Of a stretch of 64,000 bases of DNA, positions 43,641 through 55,400 are shown one piece after another. Numbering within the stretch: the first letter of the stretch is position 1; every line of letters begins with the position of its first letter. Under the pieces are notes generated by a model that was given only the letters and a program-made list of their open reading frames with translations, was not told where the DNA came from and did no database searches. The stretch is from Massospora cicadina (Eukaryota > Entomophthoromycota > Entomophthoromycetes > Entomophthorales > Entomophthoraceae), in NCBI GenBank assembly GCA_022478985.1, contig JAKSZP010009268.1, forward strand, positions 62,001 through 126,000, given 5' to 3'. Both the position numbers and the translations under genes were made by a program.

Positions 43641-45290
43641 AATTCAGGTTTTTGTGCATTTTCTTGAAGTCCTTCTAAAAAAGAGGTATAAGAAAGAAAG
43701 GCGGAAGCCAATGCTTGCAGTTTTCATTTATATCAGCTAAGCTTTTCATGGATAACTCATTGGTTGCAGGAGTAGAACTTAAAACGGCTTGTTTGCTTAA
43801 ATGTATAATGAGATCACGCCCATATAAAGCCTTAAGGGGAGACATACCTATTACCCAATGATAACTGGCACTGTATGCTAACAGCACAGGGTAGATATAG
43901 ATTCCAATGACTAAGGTCTGAAGAGGCCTCTTACAAAGGATAGACACAAGAGTGCCATTTACCTTTTGACAGCGCCATTATAAAAAGGATGATATGGGAC
44001 AGTAAAAAATTGATAAGTATCCATTATCTTGGTATATCAGCAACTATTTGAGACGTAAATTTTCTTTTCATTGTTAGATGGTATACTCTTGGTCTACCAT
44101 GTCTCATAAAAGCGTGTTTAAGAAGGAAGAAATTAGTAGGTTTAAAGCAGCTGTTGAGACATAAATAGCTTAAATCCATTTAGAAAATGATCAACAGCTA
44201 AAATATAGCAGTGACCATACATAGCTGTAAGAAGTGAACATACTACATCATTACTTTTGGTAGCAAAAGGCTTAAAATGACCAGTGATTTCATGTTGAAA
44301 TTTAGGATTTATGAGGCCTTATTTTGACTGTTTAAAAGTCAAGCACATCATGTATGGTTCTACCAAATTTTCTCAAAGCATTAATCAAGAAACCATTAAA
44401 ATATTTTATTAAGTACTCCATGAACATTCAGTAATGAGCTTCCATTACAATCTATGTCCTTTTAGATTGACGAATAAAAGGCGATAAATTATTACCAATT
44501 TTTATAAAGTGGGCCATTTTTGATCCGAGTATCCTTAAGTCAGGTTTTTTATTCTTTGATAAGATTTTTAGACTCGTATTTCTAAAGTTTAGGTCTATCA
44601 AAACAAATTAAAATTCAATCTTCTTTTGCATTATTAGAGTTATTATTGATAAACTAGCTAGCCTATCAGAATTTTGATGGATATCTCTGGCACAATGTAA
44701 AAACCTAAAAATCTATATCTTGGAGTTTTAGCACCCATTGATACAGGCGCTCATCTTGATTTTTCATTTGTTGCAATTATTCTAAAGAGGCATGATTGTT
44801 TATAATTGTAGATTACTGCCAAAGAGATAAGGTAAAAATGCTTGATATCTAATAACATGGAAAGACATTCTCTTAGTTTCTCTATTATTGCATTTAGCCT
44901 TAATAAGGGCAAAGCTATAACATGAGATAAGAGGATCTAGAAGATTAGCATCATGCTGAAATATTTCTCTAACAGCAACATTGCTAGCATCTATTAATAA
45001 GAGGAATGGCTTATTAAAAACAGGATGAGATAAAACAAGAGCAGTAGATAAGGCTTAGTGAAAAGTGTAAAAATTGTCGTTAGAATTCTTTTTTAAAAGA
45101 AGGGGACTTCTTAAAGCAACATACAAACTAAGCATCAGAAATTTAGCAAAGTAAGTGTTGCAATCTGGGTTACAACTAGGCGAGATTGACACATATAGTG
45201 CTTTACTTATACAGAGATAACTGTGTGTAGTCATCTGTTAAAATCTTGGTTTTGATTGATACTATTCCTTAGGCATCAACTGCATAATTT
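43641..45290 (-). pseudogene. element E: integrase, RNase H and RT end of a minus-strand Ty3 element
   Basis: The integrase C-terminal part (YHWVIGMSPLKALYGRDLII) is at 43675-43947. The core follows at 43950-44300 (LAVDHFLN), and RNase H at 44690-45060 (FLLLIDASNVAV, IKANAIIEKLRECLSMLLDI, KTPRYRFLGF). The RT end runs to about 45290. Order and orientation fit a Ty3 pol read right to left. The frames are heavily broken. The remaining RT is replaced by unrelated sequence at about 45290. Confidence 0.65.
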
Positions 45291-47048
45291 CCGTTATTAT
45301 GTGCACTATCCGCGCTGATTGTTAGATATATAATTAATAATAGTATAAAGACTATTATCCCAAGCTGAATATAAATAAACTATTTTATTAGGCGGTCCAA
45401 CGCTAAGCTTGGAACGCTCCACGTGATGCTGATTATACTGATAAATAGGGATTTCATTCCTCTTCTGGCAAAGCTTAATATAAGTCTAGATTAAGAGGTT
45501 CTTGGCCTTGGTTCCCATCATACTGAGTTAATGGAGATCTTCTTCAAAGGTCAGCTTCTCTTTTAAGGATATTTGACCATTTACTCTTAATCACACAAAA
45601 GAGTCAATAATTAATATTAAAAAAATAATAATCTGAAAAAAATTAGAACTTAGAACTGATATTGATATAATTTATTATAAAAACTAGGGTATCTATAGGG
45701 GAATTCAGTGCTCAACTATTCTGTTGGCGACTCAGTAATGAAATGGCAGCCTTTGCTGTTGAATTGCATTTTGAGGTCTCTTCCAGAGATGAGCTTTTCC
45801 ATCAGGATAAGTAAGCATCTGTTGGACATCCCAGAAACCTAAAATAGAAAGAGTAAGAGAATGCATCCCTTGCATTTCCGCTTAATCAAATGAACCATTT
45901 ACATTTGGCTAGCGACCTGCTTATGTAATGGGACTCATTACCCATTATAGCAGGTTGCAAATCAACTGGTCGATTTGTTAGTTACAGGCGGTGTTACTCG
46001 CCTCACAACTTTTTAAATAAATTCCAATCAGTCAGTGAGGAAACATGACTGATCCCAATTGATACATCTATTAGTTAATCAATGAATAACAATCAGATGA
46101 ATCAATTTTTATTGGCAACTCTGCCTAATGAGATCTTAGGCATATGCATGGATCAACTCAGCAGATACAAACGCAGCAAATTACCCCAAAATCCGCTGGC
46201 ATTACTAAACCAATATCAAAAATCATCTGATATCCAAATCAATTACTAGAAAGACTTAATACCTTTTTGAATCAACATATTTTTTAACCTAGAAATTTAG
46301 GAATGTGGGAAAAACATCAATAATAGTTAACCTCAAATATATTTAAAAGTTTGATTTAGAAAAGAGCCTTTGTTAGATATATATCCATCAAGTCTAGTGT
46401 TTTCTAGTTGTGTACTTCCAGCACTAATGTATCCAGCATAAAGGCACAACCAGCGTTCCTCTGATCAAATGTGATACCATTAATACGTTTCCACATATTG
46501 TCCCTTTTTCCAATAATTGACCCTTCCAATTTATTCCTGATACTTGAAGGCATAGCCTGTGATTCAGCCTTCTCTGTCAATTTTTTAAAGTTCTAGTGAT
46601 TCTCACTTTTGGTCCGGCATTAGACTGTAAACATTGCTTCTGAGACCTGACGGTTATCTGTCAAATGTTGGTACATCTTGATGTGTGTCTGTCCAATGTG
46701 GGGCATCAATAAGATCTCAGCTAGTGTGGGAGACTATATTGGATTTTATGAATAATTCTTTGTATTTTTTTATTTGATGTGAAAAGAATTGGTGTAGGGG
46801 TTTGGGTATTAGAATCAAAAACAAATAGAGATTGATTCACTAGAGTTTCATGTATTAATAAATAAATTCGTACTTGCTTAGATTATAGATCAAGGAATGC
46901 CAGCATAATATCTGATGGCGGATTGATGAGAAACAATCTTTTTAATCGCACAGGTAGCAGGGAAAGGGAGGCAGCAAAGTCTATAACATATTAGGGGTGT
47001 AATTGCTAGTATCATTATGATATATCTGGTCAAACCTAATATTTAACA
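45291..47048 (-). repeat. LTR-like sequence of element K and unassigned AT-rich DNA
   Basis: No coding signal. The right edge (minus strand TGTTAAATATTAGGTTTGAC) is preceded by a purine tract very like that of element A, so at least the right part should be a 3' LTR. Its left end and its partner LTR were not found. Confidence 0.45.
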
Positions 47049-47066
47049 TTTCCCCCCACTTGACCA
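47049..47066 (-). other. polypurine tract of element K
   Basis: The minus strand reads TGGTCAAGTGGGGGGAAA directly before the TG of the putative LTR. It matches the tract of element A at 253-275. Confidence 0.55.
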
Positions 47067-48207
47067 AACATTCAAGCATAAAAAATACGTGGGGTTAAAA
47101 TAGCCTATTGAGAAGCCCAGGACCATGAGTCCAAGACATATTTTCTGCCCATTGTCACTATTTACCACATTAGCAACTGGAAGCACATAAACAAAGGCAA
47201 CGTTTGGTGTCTTCTCATATGAATTGGGTAATTATAGGTGTTTTTAAAGACTCCTTAACTTACTCCTGGTTAGGATAAAGAGTACTAGGGGTAGCAATGG
47301 AATTTGTTTTAGATTTTCATAGTGGTGGAAAAAGTTTACTATACAAATCATCAGCAAAATTTAAAAGTAACATCTGTTCTGAGGAGGGCTTGGTGGCCAA
47401 GTTCAATAGTACAATTTTGTTCCAGATTGGAGTGGAATTTTATGAACTTTAAATATTAAGGTGTGAATTTAAAGTGCGTTGGCAGCATTTACTATATCTA
47501 ATGGGTAAATTCCCTCACTGGACTCAATATTTACAATTAAGAGAGGTTGACGCTTGAGCTCAAGTTGGAAGGTAGATTCAATCTCTTCTGGCCTTGGAAG
47601 CCGCGGGGCACAGTATATACACTTATAATAAGTATATGATGTAAACCTGAGGAGTAATCCTTAGCACCGTTGAACCATAAATCAGCAGATTTGATTTTAT
47701 TATATGAACTATGCGTCATAATCTCATTAGGCGTCTGCAAATCAACATCAGTTGTTTCAGCAGAACCTTGGTAACCCCACAAGCGGCAACATATATTATC
47801 AGATGATGCCTTAGTATAATAAAGCGGTAATTGTTGTCCCCATATATCCAGAGTATTGGTTTTAAAGTTGGCTTTGAGCCTAAGAACTTTTCATAAGCGA
47901 GATAATAATAAGTATATCAGAGTCGTCATACACTAATTATGACAGGAGCAGACAACACTTTAGTACAAAACAGCTGTGGCAAAGAGCTATATGCTCCTAA
48001 TGAGTTATTGGCGTTAGTCACACAGTTCCATATTTTTTTGCAATAAGCGATATTTGGTGCAATCCCAAGTTTCTTCATTAGCATCAAGGAAACTACGTTG
48101 ATGGGTGCCCCTCTGTTCACAATTTCCCAAATTTTAATGTTGTTTATGCTAATCAATGTAAGTAAACTTATTATAACTATCCAAGATGGCAAGTGTAGGA
48201 ATATCAA
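47067..48207 (-). pseudogene. element K protease region, no RT or integrase
   Basis: The minus-strand frame at 47926-48207 reads IWEIVNRGAPINVVSLMLMK and NNSLGAYSSLPQLF, the Ty3 protease with Asn-Arg-Gly at 48109-48117 in place of Asp-Thr-Gly. Only about 0.9 kb separates it from the polypurine tract, so RT, RNase H and integrase are absent. K seems to be an internally deleted element. Confidence 0.6.
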
Positions 48208-48445
48208 GATTATCTTCTTGGCTCAGTAAGAGAATAATTCAATAGTCATCTTCAGATGCAGAGCCATACCAAACTCTTTTCTTTAGTCATGTCAGAAGTT
48301 TCCACTCGTGAGGCAGCATTTATTAGCTTTCATACTTTGAATGGGATTTAAAGTTTTTCTCTCTCATTACAAACACCTTTGCAAAAATTTAAATCAAGTC
48401 TAAGTAAAGTTTGATAATCTCATTGTGGAGGTTAGTTTGCATTTA

Positions 48446-49856
48446 ATGTTGGGGAGAAGTTGGGCAAGTAAAGTTAAGGGCACAGGTGTAGGCCCCACAT
48501 CAACCAAGTTTCATAATTGCCCTGGCGAATCAGGCGGAATAGATAGGATTTATAGTAAAAAACTGGCAGTTACCATTTCCCCGGAAATTTTGGCCTGGCA
48601 AGCGCGCTGCAACCAGTTCATCAATATGCCGCAGATCCAATCACTATTGTTGGTGGAACACAGGGTGCGTGTCTTCCTGGATATTAAAAAACGGCACTTT
48701 GGGAGAAGTTTTGTGGAGATGTACACACATTTCCCAAACACGGTGTATGTCACACTACATTCCATGCCTCACAGTTGGCTGGATCTTGGATTTGAAAATA
48801 AAGAATCGGTGGATGAAGATGCAAAAGTGCGAGTAGTAGTGGACCTCCCAGATGGTCAACGGGTAGTCAAAACAAAGCGCACCTGATGGACTAAATCAAA
48901 CCAAATTTTCATAACTTTTGACTTCATACCTACTACAGTCAAGCGCACCATGCTGGAGCACCACCTGAAGGCTGGGCTCGCCAAAGATAGGGAAAGCCAA
49001 TCCTTTGAGATGCAGCACTTTACGCTCATGCCAAACATGTGCACGGGCAAAGCAATTGCTGTTCTCACCCCATCCATGGGGATAGCGGAAGATTTGACCC
49101 AAATCCCACATACCACTTTTATCAAAATCAATGGGCAGGACTCCCACCAATTCAGGGTCACCATGGATAGCGCACCTCCTATCTGCACTTTCTGTCGCGC
49201 TTTTGGCCACAAGGCCCTTACCTGCCCCACCAAGGAGGGCATTACTAAAACTGAAATAATCTTGATGCAATGTGCGGTGCAGATGCCCACTATGAACTGG
49301 CACTAGACACTGATGCAGCCTTCCCATGAGGAGCGCAGGGATGCTACATTCAAGTAAAACCTGTGTCCCCACAGGAGTGTAAGAAGGCCAAGCAAGCCTT
49401 CAAGGCGGCGACCAAGGAGGCGGCCAAGACTGCATCTGTGATCCTGCCTGCCCAGCTCCAGGAGGACATAAAGACATTTTTAGTGGAAGCAACTTGAAAA
49501 TCCTTCCACCAATCAGATTGGGACGCCCATGCTAATTGGGCCACCCAAGCCAAAAACCCAATGGGTGAGTTGGTTTCACCAATTAATGCTCCCAAGCATC
49601 GATTGGGACTGATTTGCTCACCAATATTCCTGCTAAAACTCCACCTTCATGCGATGGTGCACCGCAAATGCACACAACAATAAAAATTCGTCCCACAGTG
49701 GGGAAAAAGCAGAAGGCTAAAACTAATGCAAACCCCACAGCTAAAGCTTCCTATAACGAACCATACTCCATAGCACAGAATACCCATGCTGCCAGGCAGT
49801 GACGTGCTGATAATGAGAAGGCTGAAGGGCACAGGTGCCCTTCCCCTTGCACCTAA
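48446..49856 (+). pseudogene. LINE-3 ORF1
   Basis: ATG 48446 (MLGRSWASKVKGTG) aligns with the ORF1 start of LINE-2. Frames 48425-48886 and 48950-49306 are in register, separated by a TGA at about 48884. The RRM-like part includes FITFDFIPTTVKR and MCTGKAIAVLTPSMGIAEDL, and the knuckle is PPICTFCRAFGHKALTCP. Later frameshifts precede the basic C-terminal part (49614-49802: VGKKQKAKTNANPTAKAS). The frame ends at TAA 49854-49856. Confidence 0.82.
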
Positions 49857-49862
49857 GGTGTG

Positions 49863-52800
49863 ATGGGGGGAGCCTTTACTTTAGGGATGTTGAATATTGC
49901 TGGACTCAAGGCCTCGCCATCCCGGGCTAGGAAACTGAGTTTTTAAGAAATATTTTAAAGTTTACATCCTGGCCATTCAGGAAACCCACTGTCCGTGTGG
50001 TGCTGAGGAATCATGGGCAACCATGCTCCTCCCTTCCCTTTCCTTTTGGTCTATGCACTGTGGGGTGCTTATTCAAGTGAACCATAGTTTTAAATTTATT
50101 TCATCAAAATTATACTTAGACTTTCACATCCTTGTAGTCACCTTTTCATGGGACGACGAAGTGCACGCTGTCATTAACATTTACACACCAATCTGTGCAC
50201 GAGATCGTCAGGAATTCATCTCAGCCATCAATTCCCTTCCGCTACCCACTGACCCATTTGTTGTTGGTGACATGAACTGCTGGACGAACCCAACCACAGA
50301 CCGCTGGCCCCCATCACCTACACCCCACAGGGGCACATTGAACTTCACGTTCTCAAAGCCACCCTAGGGTTGTTTGATACTTTGCCAAACATGCACTGCT
50401 ACTCACTAACATGTCGCGCCCCATGTGCACAACGGCCAGCTAAGGTCCATGACCCACATTGACCTTATTCTCGTGCCATTGAAATTTTAATCCAAAATTT
50501 CCCATTTTACCATGACAAAACTTCGATTTATCCGACCACAGACTTATATCAGTTTCCTTCCATTTGTTCAAGCCAGCGGCGGGCGCCAAAATGGTGCAAA
50601 CTCCGCCCCACCAAGATTATATTGCCAATATTTTCCTCATAAGTAGAAACCATGACCTCAGCTCTGGAGTTTACCACACCATTTTGTGCAGACCCAATCT
50701 ACACCTGGTCAACCTTCAAAGCAAACACAATTTTCCAGGCCCGCCACCTCTCCTCTCATCACTTGCGGGCTGCCTCAGCAGTCATTTTGCACACGCTGGC
50801 AGAAGTGGACCACCTGGAGTCGAAAATCCCCACTTCAGGCTACAGCCAGCTTGGGATCATTAGTGGGTGGAAGTTTCTGCTCTCCTAAATGGACTGGTAA
50901 TACAACACAAGCATTGGGTTTGTGTTCAGTATAAAGCAAAGCATATAACAGCAGGCAATAGTGTTCCGCTTACTTTTTCAAAAATTCTTTGCACTGCACC
51001 AGAGCTTGGCCTTCACACAGGTGTGAAGGCCTGACCACTCTGTCACGAATACGCCAGCCAAAGTGGCAATTGAAATACAATAGTATTACTCTGAATTATA
51101 TCGATCCAATCCAGTTATGTCAGCTGAAGTGGACAATTTTCTCTAAAGCGCACATATCTGCACCGTTTTTTGTTTTCCAGAGTTAATAAATTTGATTATT
51201 TGGGACGAACTCTGGTCCGCCATTTGCGGTGCACCATACAGGAAATGCCCAGGTCCAGACAGCATCCCTTATGAGTTCTATAAGAAGTATTTCAAAGATT
51301 TTTCCTCCTTGCTGCTTGCCTCTATGAACCAATGCCTTATGGAAACGCGCCTCCTACCTGGAGGGCAAGAGGCCTTCATGATAAGTTAAACAAGAAAGGG
51401 GACAGGCTGGACTTGGCAACTGGCGCCACATTTCACTTACTAACATGGACACAAAATTTTTTATTTAAAAATTATGGCTAACCGTCTAGGGATTGTTGCC
51501 TCTGCTACCATCTCCCCTGAACAATCTGGTTTCATTCCCAAAAGGTCGATTTGGGACAATATACACACTGTAGCCAATGTATGTCAATCCACGGCCTCTG
51601 GAGCACTTGTGTTTTTAGACCAGCAGAAGGCCTATGATAGAGTCAATTGGAATTACCTCAGAGTCTGCCTCCCCAAGTTACACCTCCCCTTTCTTTTCAT
51701 TAATTGGGTGATGTTGCTAACGGAATCCGCCTCAATGGCTGTGCGTGGCCCTGTCTTCCTCACGGATGTAGTCCGCCCTCAAAGGGGCCTACGCCAAGGG
51801 GACCCTCTTAGCCCACTCTTGTATAACTTCAGCCTTGACCCACTCCTTTGAAATGTGAATGCCCGCCTTACTGGTGTCCATGTGCAAGGCCAAGCACCAG
51901 TCAAGATGTTGGCGTTTGCTGATTATTGTGTGGTTGGAGTGTCTAACAATCATGATGCACGCGTGCTCAAAGCTACTATCCAGGTTTACTCCAGGGTAAG
52001 TAACGCTGCACTTAACGCCTCCAAAACCAAAATTGCTCTCCTTGGCCGGTATCAAACCTGATGGGCCCCAACGCCCCATTTACTTCCTGCTTCATCAACT
52101 TGCTCACGGGATCGCTTGCCCTGCCCACCCCACACTGCCCCGCTTGTGCTCCCCTTTATGCCAAGCCCCACCGTTGGCCCTGTCCGCCATTTGGGGGTGT
52201 GGCTGGAGGTGGGTGGGTACGCCTCAATGGTGATGGAAAACCTCATCCTAGACAACGTTACAAAATTCATATTTCTTCAGATCCCGCCAGACCTCCCTTA
52301 CAGGAAGGGTAATGCTGGAAAACTCTATGCTCCTCTCTAAAGTTTGGTTTGGGTTTATTCCACGCTTTTTCCCCTTGTTTCTTTAAATCATTATATGCCT
52401 TTCTGTAATGGTGGCTTTGGTTAGGCCGCCCACTGCCGGTGCGCCTGGACGTCATGTTTGGCCCTTGCCATTGTGGTGGTATGGGCCTGCTCAACTTTGA
52501 GGCCCATGCTGCCAAAATCCTTGGCACCTGGATCGCCACTGTCACCAGCCCTACGATCTCAGCCCAGCACTGGTCCCATGCAGCCCACTCTAATTTCTTC
52601 CGCACCCTGGGCCTCAGCAATCCTACCCACCCCCACTCTCTGTTAAAGTTTCTCACATCACATCCTTCTGGTGCGGGCCCACATGGGACGTCATCCCACT
52701 TAAAAATGATCCTCCTCTCTATGCGGAGCGCTGATTGGAGAATTCGCATATGTGGGCACACCGCCCAGAGGGGGCGCCCTTCTCCTTGGTTCTCCCAGGA

Positions 52801-53550
52801 AGTACACGGACTCCCCATTCTTAACGGAGTGATACCCATGAGGTCCCATACCATAGCCAGGGTGGACTACCTAGACATGGTGGACATCCCATACTCCCTA
52901 GATACACAGAAAGCCATATGGAAATATGCCAACCACCCTCTTCTGCAGCCACATATTCAATCCCATGTGTGGCGCTGCTTGAGATGGGTATAACATACTG
53001 CCAAGCGCTCTAATGCTTTGCACTCATCTTGCGTCATGTGTGGCCAGTACAGAACGTTGGTTCACCGCCTGGAAGAATGCCCTCCCTCAAAAGCGATATG
53101 GCGTGAGGTACAGCATCTATTTCGCCAGGATCAGGCACAGCCCTACAGCCTGTCTAAGGAAATATTTGCTTTGTCCATGGTTTCCCCTCTCCCGCCTTCC
53201 CTCTGCGCCTTAGTAAGTGCAATTTCTATCTGGACTATCCACACGATTGTCTTGGATGCTATCTCAGGCTCCACTCCCACCCTCCAGGAAACTCTACGCT
53301 GGTTCTAGTCGCACCTTGTGGACCACTTTCAAGCGTGGATATTTGGGTACCTCCTACCCCATTGCTGCCAGATGGTCTCATCCTGGTTCCTGGTTTGGTT
53401 CACTATTTCAGACCCCTTCCTATATATGTGCTCAATAGTGGTGCAAGCCCCTGCACATGTAGCCCCCTTCCCTCTCCTGGCGTTCCCACTGGCAACAGGA
53501 GATAGCTCTTGCTTCTCTGGGGTGCCCTCCTCCTGCTGAGTTCGTTCTGT
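49863..53550 (+). pseudogene. LINE-3 ORF2
   Basis: ATG 49863 begins MGGAFTLGMLNIAGLKAS. Endonuclease blocks are AIQETHCP, INIYTPICARD and VVGDMNCWTNPTTDRWPP. RT blocks are FLDQQKAYDRVNW and RQGDPLSPLLYNFSLDPLL. The active-site box is FADY at 51915-51926, so the second catalytic Asp is Tyr and the enzyme is dead. The post-RT region (52439-52993) and the finger CVMCGQYRTLVHRLEECP near 53030 follow. Many stops and frameshifts are present. Confidence 0.87.
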
Positions 53551-53636
53551 TGTTTAGTGTCTTATGGAAGTGCCCATCCCCTGGTCGGCCTTCCCCAAAT
53601 AAAATTAAAATTAAGATTAAAATTAAATGGGATTTA

Positions 53637-54150
53637 TATTTATGAAGAAAGTATAATATCCCTTTTCTACTAAGACAAATTTTTTCAAATTATTCCTATT
53701 GTTGATGCCAAATGATTAGTAACAGGTTATTTGGTAAATTATTGAGGCTCTTTTAGCTGCTTGTATATTTAAAATATTTATGTATTTGGTGCATCAAAAG
53801 TGAGGGCTCATTGGCAGAGATAGCTCACCAGCCCAGTTATGGTGCTTTCAGTATACAAAGTGGGTAACATAGCCCAATACAAGTCTTTGTAAGACTTATA
53901 GACATGGCAGAAAGCAATTGGAGCATTATAGTGGCTCAGAACTTTAGCCTCATACATCACCTGGGCTTCATAATAGAAACAGTTGAAAGAGGCTAAAACA
54001 CTTTCACTTGGCTTAAAGTTGATATAAAGAAATGCAGTTTCTTGATCATCAGCTCCGCTCAACAAAATCATCAATATTAACTCTTTCAGCGTTGTTGCAA
54101 GACATGACGGCTTCACAAAGCTTTAGAATTGCCATCTCTTGACTGACAGG
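53637..54150 (-). pseudogene. element K gag fragment
   Basis: The minus-strand frame at 53808-54116 contains FKPSESVLASFNCFYYEAQV and FCHVYKSYKDLYWAMLPTLY, which align with FQKNESLVEFSELFKAES and VKTYKELFNAMNYIL of the H Gag. It continues the element interrupted by LINE-3. No primer-binding site could be found to its right. Confidence 0.6.
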
Positions 54151-55400
54151 GCCCAACAGATTCATTGTTGTGGGAAGTTTGGCCTAATCATTGTTTCCTA
54201 ATGGTGATTTCAAAATAGATGCATAAAAGAGTTAATTTTGTCTTTTCTGTCAAACATAAGCAAGTTGTCTGGGGTATGAGGTGACCATCATTAACCCTGA
54301 TTTATGGTTAGCCGTGTGCAAATCCCCAGAACAACCAGTCTTGCCATCAGAAGGAGAGGAATTATTGGAATCCTCTGCCGCAGCAGAAAAAGTATACTAA
54401 ATTTTATAGCAGTGCTATGAACAGCTGCTAGCATAGTTATGGTAGCCAAGATATTAGCAAGTTGGGCACAACTTGTTCCATACTATTTTTGGGGTCATTT
54501 TTGTCAGATTCTGGTGGTGACCCAAGAATAAACCTTTTGAAAACTAACAGATTGGGCCAATTATCCTCCTAATGCTTAAGCTAAAACTCTAATTTTTAAC
54601 TTAAAGCCTATTGCAGCTACTTGGCTTGGGCCAATTATGTCAACGTCAATTCAATCTGAGTATTTTATTAAGAACTTGTGCTGAATACACTTACAGATTC
54701 TTGCCAATTTTTGCTGCATCAAAGCTCGGCAACTAGTCCCAATTAATTGGGACCAATATTAAGAACTTTGTACACAAAATTATTTGGAACAGACCTGAAG
54801 TTAACGTTTAAAAGTCACATGGACAATAAAATGAACGAACAACATAATCATTTTTTGCCCTAGGGCAAAATTTGTATGTCATTCTTTATAATTGGCATTA
54901 TAGCACTTGAACATGGAACACCCAAAATGGGAGTACCTAGTGCTACCAAGAGAGGCCTGCTGACGTACCATTAGGGGTATGTCATTTACAGAAATTGATG
55001 CAAAAACGTCACAGAAGATGCATTTTATCAGCAGTATGACGAAACTCAAATCAGGAGAATCTTAAGGCAATTTTACATGTTCTTATTGCACTTTTTGTCC
55101 CTGAAATCCTCCCAATTTTTAAAGTAATTTGCCACCAATAAACCTAGCAATAGGTCTCAATTATATCAGTTCAAAGGTCTAGCTGAAGTGGAAAAAAATC
55201 TGTTAAAATTGCGTGCTCAAATGTGGCCAGGAGATGCCTTAGAGGTATAAATACTGGCGGCTGGTCTAAGAATAATTATCAAATAAATATCATCTAATAT
55301 AAGATATATTTCTATTTTATCTCTTTCCTGGTTTTTATCATAATCCTTTCTCTGGAGAAGTGTCAACAAGCTGGAAGTACTAAATCTTAGCTTGTAACTA
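54151..55400 (+). repeat. probable 5' LTR/promoter region of element F and unassigned DNA
   Basis: No coding signal. The right part (about 54540-55380) precedes plus-strand gag and has a TATA-like TATAAATAC at about 55237, so it is probably the 5' LTR of F. Two perfect 18-bp palindromes lie at 54736-54753 and 54853-54870. No clear primer-binding site was found at the right end. Confidence 0.4.

Larger units (their letters stand above)
48351..53625 (+). mobile_element. LINE-3: full-length non-LTR retrotransposon
   Basis: A 5275-bp element between exact 11-bp repeats AATGGGATTTA at 48340-48350 and 53626-53636, the target-site duplication. Layout as LINE-2: 5' UTR, ORF1 (48446-49856), six bases, ORF2 (49863 to about 53550), 3' end CTGGTCGGCCTTCCCCAAAT with an A/T-rich tail. 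Inserted between protease and gag of element K. Confidence 0.92.

Noticed and set aside
52267..52854. 195-codon minus-strand ORF in LINE-3
   Set aside because: It is antisense to the post-RT part of ORF2, which has homologues in LINE-1 and LINE-2. No support for a separate gene.
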